Below, piece by piece: positions 44,430 through 52,526 of a DNA stretch of 64,000 bases. Both the position numbers and the translations under genes were made by a program. Where the stretch lies: assembly GCF_019551475.1 (NCBI RefSeq), contig NZ_CP047159.1, forward strand, positions 2,108,001 through 2,172,000. Direction: 5' to 3'. Origin of the DNA: Prevotella sp. Rep29. GTDB lineage: Bacteria > Bacteroidota > Bacteroidia > Bacteroidales > Bacteroidaceae. Each line of letters opens with the position of its first letter. Positions within the stretch are counted from its first letter, which is position 1. The notes under the pieces are model-generated. The model saw nothing but the letters and a program-made list of their open reading frames with translations. It was not told where the DNA came from and did not search any database.

Positions 44430-45212
44430 ATGAGTACGATTATTTTCCCCTCACCTATTTTCGGTCCCGTCCACAGCAGACGATTGGGCACATCGCTCGG
44501 CATCAACCTGATGCCTGCAGACGGGAAGATATGCACCTTCGACTGCATTTACTGTGAATGCGGGTTCAACAAAGACTTCCCCCCACACCTCCTGCGCCCC
44601 ACACGAAAGGAAGTCGCTGCTGCCCTCGAAGCGAAGTTGCAAGAGATGGAAACCGACGGCACACCTCCCGACGTACTGACATTTGCAGGAAACGGCGAAC
44701 CGACGGCACACCCCGACTTCCCCGAAATCATCGGCGACACGCTGCAACTGCGCGACCGCTATTTCCCGAAAGCGAAAGTGTCTGTACTCAGCAATGCCAC
44801 ACGCATCCATCTGCCCAAAGTGAGAGAGGCACTAATGCGTATCGACAACAACATCCAGAAACTCGACACCGTGTCTGCCGAATATATTAAAAAGGTGGAC
44901 CGCCCCGTCAGCAACCGCTACAACGTGGAGGAGGTCATCGAACAACTGAGACTCTTCCACGGGCACGTCACCATACAGACCATGTTTCTCAAAGGAACGA
45001 CAGGCACGGGAGAAGATGTCAACAACACCGGAGACGAGTTTGTCACACCATGGCTGGAAGCACTGAAACGCATCGCCCCGAAAGATGTCATGATTTATAC
45101 CATCGACCGCGAGACACCGCAACAGACACTCCAAAAAGCTTCTCGCGAAGAACTCGACAGCATCCGCGACCGCGTCACGGCACTTGGCATACCTTGCACG
45201 GCATCATACTGA
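44430..45212 (+). CDS. Radical SAM protein
   Basis: 260 residues. The radical SAM cluster motif C-x3-C-x2-C reads CTFDCIYC near residue 34, followed by more cysteines (CECG). The SAM-binding glycine-rich strand is LTFAGNGEPTAHPDFPE. Later segments such as LSNATRIH and the NNIQKLDTV stretch match the group annotated as radical SAM proteins related to MoaA or to wyosine-type enzymes. The substrate is unknown. It is transcribed away from the ftsX run, and a palindrome array follows its stop by about 27 bases. Confidence 0.9.
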   Translation: MSTIIFPSPIFGPVHSRRLGTSLGINLMPADGKICTFDCIYCECGFNKDFPPHLLRPTRKEVAAALEAKLQEMETDGTPPDVLTFAGNGEPTAHPDFPEIIGDTLQLRDRYFPKAKVSVLSNATRIHLPKVREALMRIDNNIQKLDTVSAEYIKKVDRPVSNRYNVEEVIEQLRLFHGHVTIQTMFLKGTTGTGEDVNNTGDEFVTPWLEALKRIAPKDVMIYTIDRETPQQTLQKASREELDSIRDRVTALGIPCTASY

Positions 45213-45238
45213 CCGCATTTTCTGCACTTCATAACACC

Positions 45239-45363
45239 AAATTCAGTGAAATTGATGACCAAATTCAGTGAATTTGGTGAGTAAATTCAGTGAATTTGGT
45301 TTTCAGAAGTCGAACTTTCACAAAACAAATCAAGTTGAATTGATGACCAAATCAAGTTGATTT
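45239..45363 (+). repeat. Palindrome array, second sequence type, right copy of the inverted pair
   Basis: Six 15-nt units with 7-nt spacers at 45239, 45261, 45283, 45305, 45327 and 45349. The first three are AAATTCAGTGAATTT-like, then AGAAGTCGAACTTTC, then two AAATCAAGTTGATTT-like. This is the reverse complement of the array at 38346-38492. The array is flanked by a 9-bp inverted repeat, GCATTTTCT at 45215-45223 and AGAAAATGC at 45370-45378. The remainder of the gap to 45544 holds nothing else that I can name. Confidence 0.88.
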
Positions 45364-45544
45364 GGTTGGAGAAAATGCACCCGTACATGAGCTAAAGAGC
45401 AGTTTTAGAGAGCACGGAATACCACCGAAATACAACAATAGGGATTTTCCCCTCCCAGTTTAGGGAAAATCCTTTTCACATGCACTTGATTATTCTTTTC
45501 TTTGCAGTGTGAAAACGAATTTATGAACTAAAAAACATACGATT

Positions 45545-46663
45545 ATGAAAAAGTTAATTTTAACCATTGTCGCACTGTTCACACTGACAATAGCAGCCAA
45601 TGCCATGAGCTACGAACAAGCACGTCAGCAAGCTCTGTTCCTTGCCGACAAGATGGCATACGAACTGAACCTCACGGAGGAACAATATGAAGCAGTTTAC
45701 GAAATCAACCTCGATTACCTGATGAGTATCAACACCCGGGATGACCTCTATGGGATGTATTGGCGTCAGCGTAACCTGGACATGAGCTATATCCTGCTCG
45801 ACTGGCAATACCGTGCATTCTGCGATGCAGCCTATTTCTATCGCCCACTCTACTGGGATGCCGGCTATTGGCACTTCGCTGTCTATGCGCGCTATCCGCA
45901 TCGCACCTATCTCTATTTCGGAAGACCCACTTTCTGGACAGTCTATCGCGGCGGTCACAGCTGGCGCATGAACGGCGGACGCAGCTGGTATCACGGACGC
46001 GACCTGAGACCACGCCACAGCGGGCATCACACCGGCATGCGCGACCACTTCGACCGCAGGGACCGCAATGGTCACAACAAAGACTTTGGGCGTAACAACC
46101 GACCGGACAACCGCACATTCGGGAACAACAATGACCGCAACCGCAACGAAGGACGCTTCGGCTCGCGTGACAACAACCATGACAACAACCGCAATGAAGG
46201 ACGCTTCGGCTCACGTGACAACAACCGTGACAACAGCCGCTTCGGAAACGACGACAACCGCGGGCAGAACAACCGCACTTTCGGAAACAACAATGACCGC
46301 AACCAGAACAACGGCGTCGGACGTTCCAACAATCCTAACGGACGTGAGAGTTCTACCCGCACGACCGTAACGAACAGTGACAACCGCAGATTTAACGGCT
46401 CGAGAAGCGGAGATGTTTACAACAGGTCTTCATCATCGCACCGAGAGCGCCCAACGGCAACAGCACCGTCGAGCAGCACACGCAGCACATTTGGCAGCAG
46501 CTCGCGCCCATCTGGCAGCCGCAACTCGTTCGGAAGCAGTTCACATTCATCGGGCAGTCGTAGTTCGTTCGGCAGCAGTTCACGTTCGTCAGGCAGCCGC
46601 GGCTCGTTCGGAGGCGGTTCATCTGGCAGCCGTGGCGGCGGACATTTCGGCGGACGCAGATAA
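45545..46663 (+). CDS. Exported low-complexity protein (Asn/Arg/Asp and Ser/Gly repeats)
   Basis: 372 residues with a signal peptide (cleavage after AANAM). The first 110 mature residues are folded and aromatic-rich (AAYFYRPLYWDAGYWHFAVYARYP). Then comes a long Arg/Asn/Asp-rich part with repeats of the type NEGRFGSRDNN, and a Ser/Gly/Arg end with FGSSSRSSGSR repeats and a GGGHFGGRR tail. The compositions suggest a flexible, positively charged surface or matrix protein. No catalytic motif is seen. The repeats in the DNA make the gene prone to length change. A bidirectional terminator follows. Confidence 0.75.
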   Translation: MKKLILTIVALFTLTIAANAMSYEQARQQALFLADKMAYELNLTEEQYEAVYEINLDYLMSINTRDDLYGMYWRQRNLDMSYILLDWQYRAFCDAAYFYRPLYWDAGYWHFAVYARYPHRTYLYFGRPTFWTVYRGGHSWRMNGGRSWYHGRDLRPRHSGHHTGMRDHFDRRDRNGHNKDFGRNNRPDNRTFGNNNDRNRNEGRFGSRDNNHDNNRNEGRFGSRDNNRDNSRFGNDDNRGQNNRTFGNNNDRNQNNGVGRSNNPNGRESSTRTTVTNSDNRRFNGSRSGDVYNRSSSSHRERPTATAPSSSTRSTFGSSSRPSGSRNSFGSSSHSSGSRSSFGSSSRSSGSRGSFGGGSSGSRGGGHFGGRR

Positions 46664-46700
46664 CAAAGAAAAAACTGTATTCAATCATCAATACAAACAG

Positions 46701-46737
46701 AAAAAGGGAAACCTACGATGGATAGGTTTCCCTTTTT
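46701..46737. terminator. Bidirectional terminator
   Basis: AAAAAGGGAAACCTA (46701-46715) pairs with its full complement at 46723-46737, with A and T tracts at the ends. It separates the convergent genes ending at 46663 and 46790. Confidence 0.92.
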
Positions 46738-46789
46738 TCTGTTTTTATGTGCCAAACGCGTGCCCGACGAGGATGCCCACGCCATCTGC

Positions 46790-47353
46790 TCAGTCTTTTG
46801 CTTCTTCTATCTGTTTTTGCAATTCGGACATTTGCTTGAAGAAACGCAGGTTGATGACGATGCCTGCTATGATGCCGATTGCCATGAAGATGAGTCCCTT
46901 GGTGAGGTCGGTGAACTGCCAGCGTTGCGCCAGTTCGTAGATGAACAGGGCAAAGAATGCGATGGCGATGGGGAACGAAATCATCTCGTAGCGCAGGTAT
47001 CGGCGACGGAATCTTGACAGTTCCTGTCCCGCTGCTGTGAGGTCATGCTGCTGTATGTCGCGTATGCTTCGCCGCAGCACGTGGTCGGCAACAGTTCCAG
47101 CGAACATGATGACCGTGAGCGTGACCCACAAATAGAGTGGCAGCTGCAGTTCGCGGTTGAAGATGACGTAGGTGATGGGCGTCATGACGAGGGCTATGAG
47201 CAAGGTGGCGTATGCAGAGTAGTTGATGGTGCGCGACACGTTTTTCAGTTTGCCGCGCAACATCTTGTCGTTGATGATGGTCTGCCTGTCGAGTTTTTCT
47301 TTGAGGAGCTCGAGTTGGCGTTTCATCTCCTCAAATTCATGGTTCTGTTCCAT
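46790..47353 (-). CDS. Membrane protein paired with a sigma factor
   Basis: 187 residues. A charged coiled-coil start (EFEEMKRQLELLKEKLDRQ) is followed by two helical hairpins with four membrane helices (YATLLIALVMTPITYVIF, LYLWVTLTVIMFAGTVA, ISFPIAIAFFALFIYEL and LIFMAIGIIAGIVINL), and a short coiled tail. No named domain is seen. It begins 20 bases after the sigma factor gene, so it may regulate that sigma at the membrane; this rests on position only. Confidence 0.65.
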   Translation of the reverse strand: MEQNHEFEEMKRQLELLKEKLDRQTIINDKMLRGKLKNVSRTINYSAYATLLIALVMTPITYVIFNRELQLPLYLWVTLTVIMFAGTVADHVLRRSIRDIQQHDLTAAGQELSRFRRRYLRYEMISFPIAIAFFALFIYELAQRWQFTDLTKGLIFMAIGIIAGIVINLRFFKQMSELQKQIEEAKD

Positions 47354-47373
47354 ATCGTGTAGTTTTTGAGGTT

Positions 47374-47853
47374 TTACATCTTTTTGAGTTGTTCACGGAT
47401 TCTGACCAACTTGACGGACACATTCTTGACGCTGATGCCTGTGATGGCAGCGATATCGTCGTAAGAAAGATTCTCGAGCCATAGGAGTACGATGGCGCGG
47501 TCGAACGGCTGCAGACGGCTGATGCGGTGTCGGAGGAGGTCTATCTGTCGGGTGTCCTCGTCGCGGTCTTCGAACAGATTGATGTCCATCGAGAGCGGCA
47601 GCGTCTTCATCCTTTTCTTCTTGCGATGGATGCTGATACAGGTATTCAGGCTGACGCGATAAATCCACGTGCGGATGTTCGCACGTCCCTCGAACTTATT
47701 GAATCCCCGCCACAGGTTGATGAGCGTCTCCTGGAAGAGGTCGTTCACCTCGTCTTGGTCGTTGGAGAACATGTAGCACACGGTGTAGATGGTGCTTTTA
47801 TGCTCCCTCACGATTCGTTCGAAGTCGGTTTCGCTCGTTGTCTTTGTCGCCAT
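47374..47853 (-). CDS. RNA polymerase sigma factor, sigma-70 ECF type
   Basis: 159 residues. Region 2 is seen in YTVCYMFSNDQDEVNDLFQETLINLWRGF and region 4 in LQPFDRAIVLLWLENLSYDDIAAITGISVKNVSVKLVRIREQL. The length and the absence of regions 1 and 3 place it with ECF factors. The next gene encodes a membrane protein that could hold it inactive. The regulon is unknown. It lies 59 bases downstream of the GntR gene on the same strand. Confidence 0.9.
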   Translation of the reverse strand: MATKTTSETDFERIVREHKSTIYTVCYMFSNDQDEVNDLFQETLINLWRGFNKFEGRANIRTWIYRVSLNTCISIHRKKKRMKTLPLSMDINLFEDRDEDTRQIDLLRHRISRLQPFDRAIVLLWLENLSYDDIAAITGISVKNVSVKLVRIREQLKKM

Positions 47854-47912
47854 TTTGTTAACGGTCTTTTATGTGTTAGACTCAGATGTTCCTCAAAAAC
47901 TACACGAAATAG

Positions 47913-48278
47913 TCATTTCCTTTTAAACACCTCTTCGGCATCAAGCCCCAGCAGCTCCATCTGCCGGAACACTTCAGGAAGGGTTTCGTTGAGAAATGTC
48001 TCGCGCCGTGAGCGAAGAATTTCCTCACGGGCACCGGGCGTGACGAAATATCCGAGTCCCCGGCGGTTGTATATTATGTTCATACGTGCCAGTTCCTCGT
48101 ACGCCTTGACTGCCGTATTGATGTTCACTTCGAGCATGACGGCATAGTCTCTGACGCTCGGGATGCGTTCATCGTCCTTGTAGTTACCGGCAAGAATCTC
48201 GTCGCAGAGGCGGTCTGCCATTTGGAGATAGATGGCCTTGTCGTTACTGAATGTCATATCTGTAAGTGTTTTTGTCAT
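47913..48278 (-). CDS. GntR-family regulator (YtrA-like)
   Basis: 121 residues: a winged helix (IYLQMADRLCDEILAGNYKDDERIPSVRDYAVMLEVNINTAVKAYEEL) and a short C-terminal helix for dimer formation. The missing ligand-binding domain places it in the YtrA subgroup, which often controls ABC transporter genes in its own operon. The start at 48278 overlaps the stop of the DUF2807 gene by 4 bases (ATGA), suggesting coupled translation; 48257 is an alternative. A 24-bp palindromic site at the promoter of the operon (50963-50986) is a likely target. It is the last gene of that operon. Confidence 0.9.
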   Translation of the reverse strand: MTKTLTDMTFSNDKAIYLQMADRLCDEILAGNYKDDERIPSVRDYAVMLEVNINTAVKAYEELARMNIIYNRRGLGYFVTPGAREEILRSRRETFLNETLPEVFRQMELLGLDAEEVFKRK

Positions 48279-49033
48279 TTTCTGATGGTCAGTCCCTGTG
48301 TAGTGATTTCTCCACTGCCACTCACTGATTTCTTCAATTTGTTCAGCGTACCGGTGAGAGTGATGTCGCCCGAACCTGAAATGGTGGCAACAGCTTCGTC
48401 ACAGTTGTCGAGTGCCATTTCGATATCACCGCTTCCCGTGATAGAAATGTCGGTTTTTTGCACGTCCTTCTCACTCATGGTGATGTCGCCCGAGCCGCTG
48501 ATGGCTACGCTGGCGCGGTTGGCGGAAAGCGTTCCGAGCCTGATGTCGCCACTGCCGGTAATTGAGATGTCAGCGCTTTTGCAAACGATGTCTCCCATGC
48601 GAATATCGCCGCTGCCTGTAACGTTGGCACTGAACTTCTCCGGACTGAGCGAGTCGGAGCATTCGAAGGTGCCGCTACCGGTGATTTGTATCATGGAGAG
48701 CGACGGTGCCTGGACGTAGATGTCAGCAGAAATTCCTGCGTTTCCGATGCGGATGACGTTTCTCCGCTCTTCGGTAGTAACGACCAGCGTATTCCCTTCC
48801 GTGAAAATCCTCAGTTCTTCCATCATCTTTTCAGTGGTGACGGCATACACCTTGATGGTGTCGCTCCGCTTGAAGAAGACGTTATTCGGTCCATAGAGCT
48901 TGATTTTCTCGAACGATGACACCTGAAAGTCCTTTGTGACGAGCGGGCCTGACATGTCTTTGTGAACGATACGGCAAGCGCTGAATGTGATGCACACGAG
49001 TGCGAGTATGATGCTGTTGTTAATTCTGTTCAT
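48275..49033 (-). CDS. Exported DUF2807 (head GIN domain) protein
   Basis: 252 residues with a signal peptide or lipoprotein-like start (ALVCITFSAC gives a possible lipobox). The body repeats the motif SGSGDI many times (ITGSGTFECSD, VTGSGDIRMGD, ISGSGDITM), forming a beta-helix typical of DUF2807. The family is extracytoplasmic and without a known activity. It is encoded between the transporter permease gene and the GntR gene, so it is regulated together with the transporter. Confidence 0.87.
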   Translation of the reverse strand: MNRINNSIILALVCITFSACRIVHKDMSGPLVTKDFQVSSFEKIKLYGPNNVFFKRSDTIKVYAVTTEKMMEELRIFTEGNTLVVTTEERRNVIRIGNAGISADIYVQAPSLSMIQITGSGTFECSDSLSPEKFSANVTGSGDIRMGDIVCKSADISITGSGDIRLGTLSANRASVAISGSGDITMSEKDVQKTDISITGSGDIEMALDNCDEAVATISGSGDITLTGTLNKLKKSVSGSGEITTQGLTIRK

Positions 49034-49046
49034 AGTCTTATAATGT

Positions 49047-49832
49047 TTAAATGTTAATCCATTTGTGGTTGATAAGTTGCAGACGGCAGAAGAGCCGGTA
49101 AGAGAGCCATACGTTCAGCAGCGAAAGGATGGCTAAAACGAGGCTGGCACCATAGAGGAATGCGTCCTTGTCTATCTCTATCATATAGTCGGGCTCGTAG
49201 CGGCTCCCAAAGTAGCCGATTGCCATGAGGATCAAGAAGAAACCGAGCGAGACAAACAGCCACGCATAACGACGGAAGAACATTCCTCCGAGCAGATAGA
49301 CAGAGATTACCCAAATTGTCAGCATGGTGCTGAAAAGCATATCTTGAGACCCCACATTAGTACCGGCCATACGGTTTGACATATATGCTTGGTAGAGTTT
49401 TGCCGTTACGAATCCTGTATCGTTGAGGCGGAAGATGGTGGATACGAGGAACTGCACGCCATCGGCAATGAGAAATGCTGCAATCATCGTGAGAATATAA
49501 GTGCAGAAGACCGTTATGATTAGCGACAGAAATTTTTCTGTGTTAGTTGCCGGCAGCATGAGCGTGTTCAGTCTGTGCTGTCGGTTCTTATTGATACTCT
49601 TCAGCGTGAGACTCGGAAAGACGATGAGCAGGGTGAAGAAAATGCCGACGAATAGTCCCATAGCACCGCTCGTGACGAGATGAATGCTGGAATAATGGAA
49701 TAGGGTGAACAGGAAATAGCACACGAAAATGGCTGTCCATATCCACAGCATCTTCACCACCGACTGGCGGTTGTTGGCAAAGGTCCATTTGAGAACTTGC
49801 CAGAATCTTGATATGTTGAATGAATTCTTCAT
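49047..49832 (-). CDS. ABC transporter permease-like membrane protein
   Basis: 261 residues with six predicted membrane helices. The N-terminus (FNISRFWQVLKWTFANNRQ) is cytoplasmic and amphipathic. No substrate-specific motif is visible. It follows the ABC ATPase by 35 bases and precedes the DUF2807 gene by 13, so it is presumably the membrane half of that exporter, similar to the YtrC or YtrD type encoded with YtrA-like regulators. The substrate is unknown. Confidence 0.8.
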   Translation of the reverse strand: MKNSFNISRFWQVLKWTFANNRQSVVKMLWIWTAIFVCYFLFTLFHYSSIHLVTSGAMGLFVGIFFTLLIVFPSLTLKSINKNRQHRLNTLMLPATNTEKFLSLIITVFCTYILTMIAAFLIADGVQFLVSTIFRLNDTGFVTAKLYQAYMSNRMAGTNVGSQDMLFSTMLTIWVISVYLLGGMFFRRYAWLFVSLGFFLILMAIGYFGSRYEPDYMIEIDKDAFLYGASLVLAILSLLNVWLSYRLFCRLQLINHKWINI

Positions 49833-49867
49833 GGTTGTGAATGTTTTTTTAAAAAAGGATTATCGGT

Positions 49868-50686
49868 TTAAAGTTTTCCCATCGTGGCTGCATTGAACAG
49901 CAGTTCGAGGTTGATTTGCGTTTCGGCATCGCCCGCCTTCCGACGACTGATGCAGGCATTGCCTTGCAGTGACGGCTCGCAATAGAGGATATCGGCATCG
50001 GAATCGCCCGGCTGGCGCAATGCGAAAGTGAATTTTTCGCCGATTTCGCCCGTCGGCATGTCGAAGATAAGTCCCGACTGACTGAGAATCATCACGTGGT
50101 CGAGCAGTTGCTCCACGTCGTGCACCTGATGCGTACTGATGATGAGCGTGCGGTCGTCGGTCATGTTCTCGGCAATCACGCGGCGGAAAAGACTCTTCGA
50201 AGGGATGTCGAGCCCGTTGGTCGGCTCGTCCATCAGCAGGAAACGGGTGCCGGTGGCGAGGGCGAAACTCATATAGACCTTTTTCTTCTGACCCATCGAC
50301 AGCTTTTTCAGATGCAGCTTGGTGGGCATCTCGAAAGCGGTGAGACACTTGTTGAGCACCTCCTCGCTGAAACGAGGATAGAACGGGCGGTTGATTTTGA
50401 TGAACGTCTTGAGCGACATGTTGGGAAGATCGTACTCCTCGGGCACGATGAATACCTCACTCAGCGTCTGAGACATGCGCTTCTTACTTGGCACTCCATC
50501 GACGGAGACCTCGCCCGATTGCGCGCGGAGCAGTCCCGAAATGAGATAGAGCAAGGTGCTCTTACCCGTTCCGTTCTTGCCCAGCAGACCATAGATGCGA
50601 TTCTCTTGGAGTGACAAGTTGAAATCGCGGAACACTTGATGCCGTGAACCGGCATAGTGATAATTCATGTTTTTTACTTCAATCAT
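49868..50686 (-). CDS. ABC transporter ATP-binding protein
   Basis: 272 residues. Walker A is GKNGTGKST near residue 36, the signature LSMGQKKKVYMSFAL near residue 133 and Walker B FLLMDEPTNGLD. The switch histidine is in ISTHQVHDVEQLL. The fold is that of an exporter ATPase of the type associated with GntR/YtrA regulators. It is the first gene of the operon with the permease, DUF2807 and GntR genes. The promoter and operator are about 280 bases upstream, leaving a long leader without other features. Confidence 0.93.
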   Translation of the reverse strand: MIEVKNMNYHYAGSRHQVFRDFNLSLQENRIYGLLGKNGTGKSTLLYLISGLLRAQSGEVSVDGVPSKKRMSQTLSEVFIVPEEYDLPNMSLKTFIKINRPFYPRFSEEVLNKCLTAFEMPTKLHLKKLSMGQKKKVYMSFALATGTRFLLMDEPTNGLDIPSKSLFRRVIAENMTDDRTLIISTHQVHDVEQLLDHVMILSQSGLIFDMPTGEIGEKFTFALRQPGDSDADILYCEPSLQGNACISRRKAGDAETQINLELLFNAATMGKL

Positions 50687-50962
50687 ATTCTTTTATGTTT
50701 TTAGTTGTGAATATTTCAGTTCTCTTGAGACAGTTCCCTGCTTCTTGATTTTAGGATTGCTCGCTCTTCTCGCTCCCCTTTTTTCAGATTTTCAGGTTTC
50801 CGGTTCCAGTCTTTACTGCCCTCACCTTCAACCTTTTCGGCTCCTGTCTCCTGTTTTTTATCGCCCCCTGCCTTCAGTCTTTCGCCTGTTTTCAATCCCC
50901 CTTCCTATATATATAATAAGGTGTAAGGCACTGTTCAGGAAGTCAATTTCATCAAGCTATAT

Positions 50963-50986
50963 AGTGTAATAGTTGAATAGTACACT
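50963..50986. promoter_or_regulatory. Candidate GntR operator
   Basis: AGTGTA (50963-50968) and TACACT (50981-50986) form a symmetrical site with 12 bases between them. It starts one base after the -7 element, so it covers the predicted transcription start of the ATPase operon. A dimeric YtrA-like repressor encoded by the last gene is the natural candidate to bind it. Confidence 0.6.
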
Positions 50987-50987
50987 G

Positions 50988-51019
50988 CAAAAGTATGGTT
51001 TTATTTTGAATCCTCCAAA
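50988..51019 (-). promoter_or_regulatory. Promoter of the ABC transporter / GntR operon
   Basis: On the minus strand, TTTG (51019-51016) and TACTTTTG (50995-50988) are 20 bp apart. The palindromic operator lies immediately downstream. Confidence 0.75.
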
Positions 51020-51084
51020 TTTTTTCTCGTTTTTTTTCGAAAAAAGATAAAAAAATAGTGTTTTTTTGGATGAAAGTCAGAAGC

Positions 51085-51298
51085 TGTATATTTATACACA
51101 GGCAAATGTTTCACACTCTCATCCGTAAGATGTTGTATCTCAATAAGTTAAGGATTGCTTTCCAAAAGTTGAACTTTTGGCTTGTAAAAGTTCAACTTTC
51201 AGCGCCTAAAAGTTGAACTTTTGCGTTCTAAAAGTTGAACTTTTGAAAAACGAAAGTTCAACTACATATTTATACGTCTTTTCCTGTATGTTTATGCA
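51085..51298 (+). repeat. Composite palindrome-array element, copy 3
   Basis: Left box TGTATATTTATACA at 51085-51098. After 79 bp come units at 51164-51178, 51186-51200, 51208-51222 and 51230-51244 (AAAAGTTGAACTTTT or its complement), with spacers GGCTTGT, AGCGCCT and GCGTTCT. A decayed unit GAAAGTTCAACTACA follows at 51252-51266, then boxes ACATATTTATACGT (51264-51277) and TGTATGTTTATGCA (51285-51298), 21 bp apart. It is the clearest copy. It lies between the ABC operon promoter and the end of the phosphatase gene. Confidence 0.9.
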
Positions 51299-51345
51299 GG
51301 GAATTGTTTCAGTTCCGATTATCGCCGAACACCCGTGTCGGAAGG

Positions 51346-51855
51346 TCAGATTATCAACTCCCTCGCCTCTGCATTCCCCATCTTGTCCACTTCGTTCATC
51401 GGCTTGTCGTACAGCACCGACTGGATGGCTTTGTTGATAATGCCGTGACCGACAGCCAACACGGTCTTCCCGGCATACTCCGCACGCAACTCGTTGAGAA
51501 ACGATGCGGCGCGCCCTTTCAGACTCTCCAGCGTTTCCACATCCGCCGGCCACACTTTGTCTTTCAGGTCGGGGATGTACTCGCCCGTGAAACCGCCCCA
51601 GTCACGCTCCCGCAACAGAGGTGTTGTCACGACAGGTGCCCCATGCGGTTCAGCGATAATCCGACAGGTCTCTACAGCCCGTTCCAAATCGCTCGACATA
51701 AAGACATCTATCGCCTGACCTGCCAGATGCTCACACAACTGCTGCGCCTGGCGCCTGCCATGCTCGTTCAGCATGCCTTGCGTCTGTCCTTGCAGCACTT
51801 GGTTCACATTATCGACCGTCTCACCGTGACGCACCAGTATCAATTTCACCATCAT
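51346..51855 (-). CDS. Histidine phosphatase family protein
   Basis: 169 residues from the ATG at 51855 (MMVKLILVRHGETVDN); in-frame starts at 51879 and 51852 exist. The catalytic RHG motif opens the protein, the second histidine lies in AVGHGIINKAI, and the ERDWGGFTGEYIPD segment is typical of the phosphoglycerate mutase-like phosphatases (CobC or GpmB type). The substrate cannot be told. It is placed 54 bases downstream of udk in the same direction. Confidence 0.88.
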   Translation of the reverse strand: MMVKLILVRHGETVDNVNQVLQGQTQGMLNEHGRRQAQQLCEHLAGQAIDVFMSSDLERAVETCRIIAEPHGAPVVTTPLLRERDWGGFTGEYIPDLKDKVWPADVETLESLKGRAASFLNELRAEYAGKTVLAVGHGIINKAIQSVLYDKPMNEVDKMGNAEARELII

Positions 51856-51909
51856 TCTGTCTATTAAAGCCGTGCACATCTGTTGCGTTTGCTTTCCGAT
51901 GATGCAGTT

Positions 51910-52521
51910 TCAGACATTCACCAAGCCTTCGATATATTTGCAAAGGATTCCAATACCTTTCAGATTCTCGCCTCCTTGCGGAATGATGAGGTCGGCATAT
52001 TTCTTCGTCGGCTCGATGAATTGCTCATGCATCGGCTTAAGCACTTGCAGATAGCGCTCCAAGACCATATCGACCGTTCGTCCGCGCTCCACCACATCGC
52101 GCTGGATGTTGCGTATGAGCCGCTCATCGGAATCGGTGTCCACGTAGATTTTCAGGTCCATCATGTCGCGCAGTTTCTTATTGATGAGCATCATGATTCC
52201 CTCAACGATGATGACAGGTTTCGGCTCCACGTGAACAGTCTCCGGCAAACGGTTGCAGAGGATGTAGGAATAGGTGGGCTGCTCAATGGCGATTCCGTTT
52301 CGAAGGTCGTTCAGATGGCGATTGAGCAACTTCCAGTCGAACGCATCGGGGTGGTCGAAATTGATGGCGTGCCGCTCCTCTTCGGTCATGTGCGACGTGT
52401 CGTTATAGTACGAGTCAAGGGGAACCACTGCCACGTAGTGAGGCGGCAGGGCGTTGACTATTTTCCTGACGACGGTGGTTTTTCCTGAGCCTGTACCACC
52501 AGCTATTCCAATAATGGTCAT
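51910..52521 (-). CDS. udk: Uridine kinase
   Basis: 203 residues, the usual size of uridine/cytidine kinase, which phosphorylates salvaged nucleosides. The P-loop is GIAGGTGSGKTT at residues 4-15. The nucleoside-binding SYYNDTSHMTEEER segment, NFDHPDAFDW and the later VIVEGIMMLINKKLRDMMD are conserved. It may supply nucleotide salvage for nucleosides released by exported nucleases, which is an inference. The start lies 5 bases after the stop of the DNA glycosylase-like gene. Confidence 0.95.
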   Translation of the reverse strand: MTIIGIAGGTGSGKTTVVRKIVNALPPHYVAVVPLDSYYNDTSHMTEEERHAINFDHPDAFDWKLLNRHLNDLRNGIAIEQPTYSYILCNRLPETVHVEPKPVIIVEGIMMLINKKLRDMMDLKIYVDTDSDERLIRNIQRDVVERGRTVDMVLERYLQVLKPMHEQFIEPTKKYADLIIPQGGENLKGIGILCKYIEGLVNV

Positions 52522-52526
52522 ATCTT

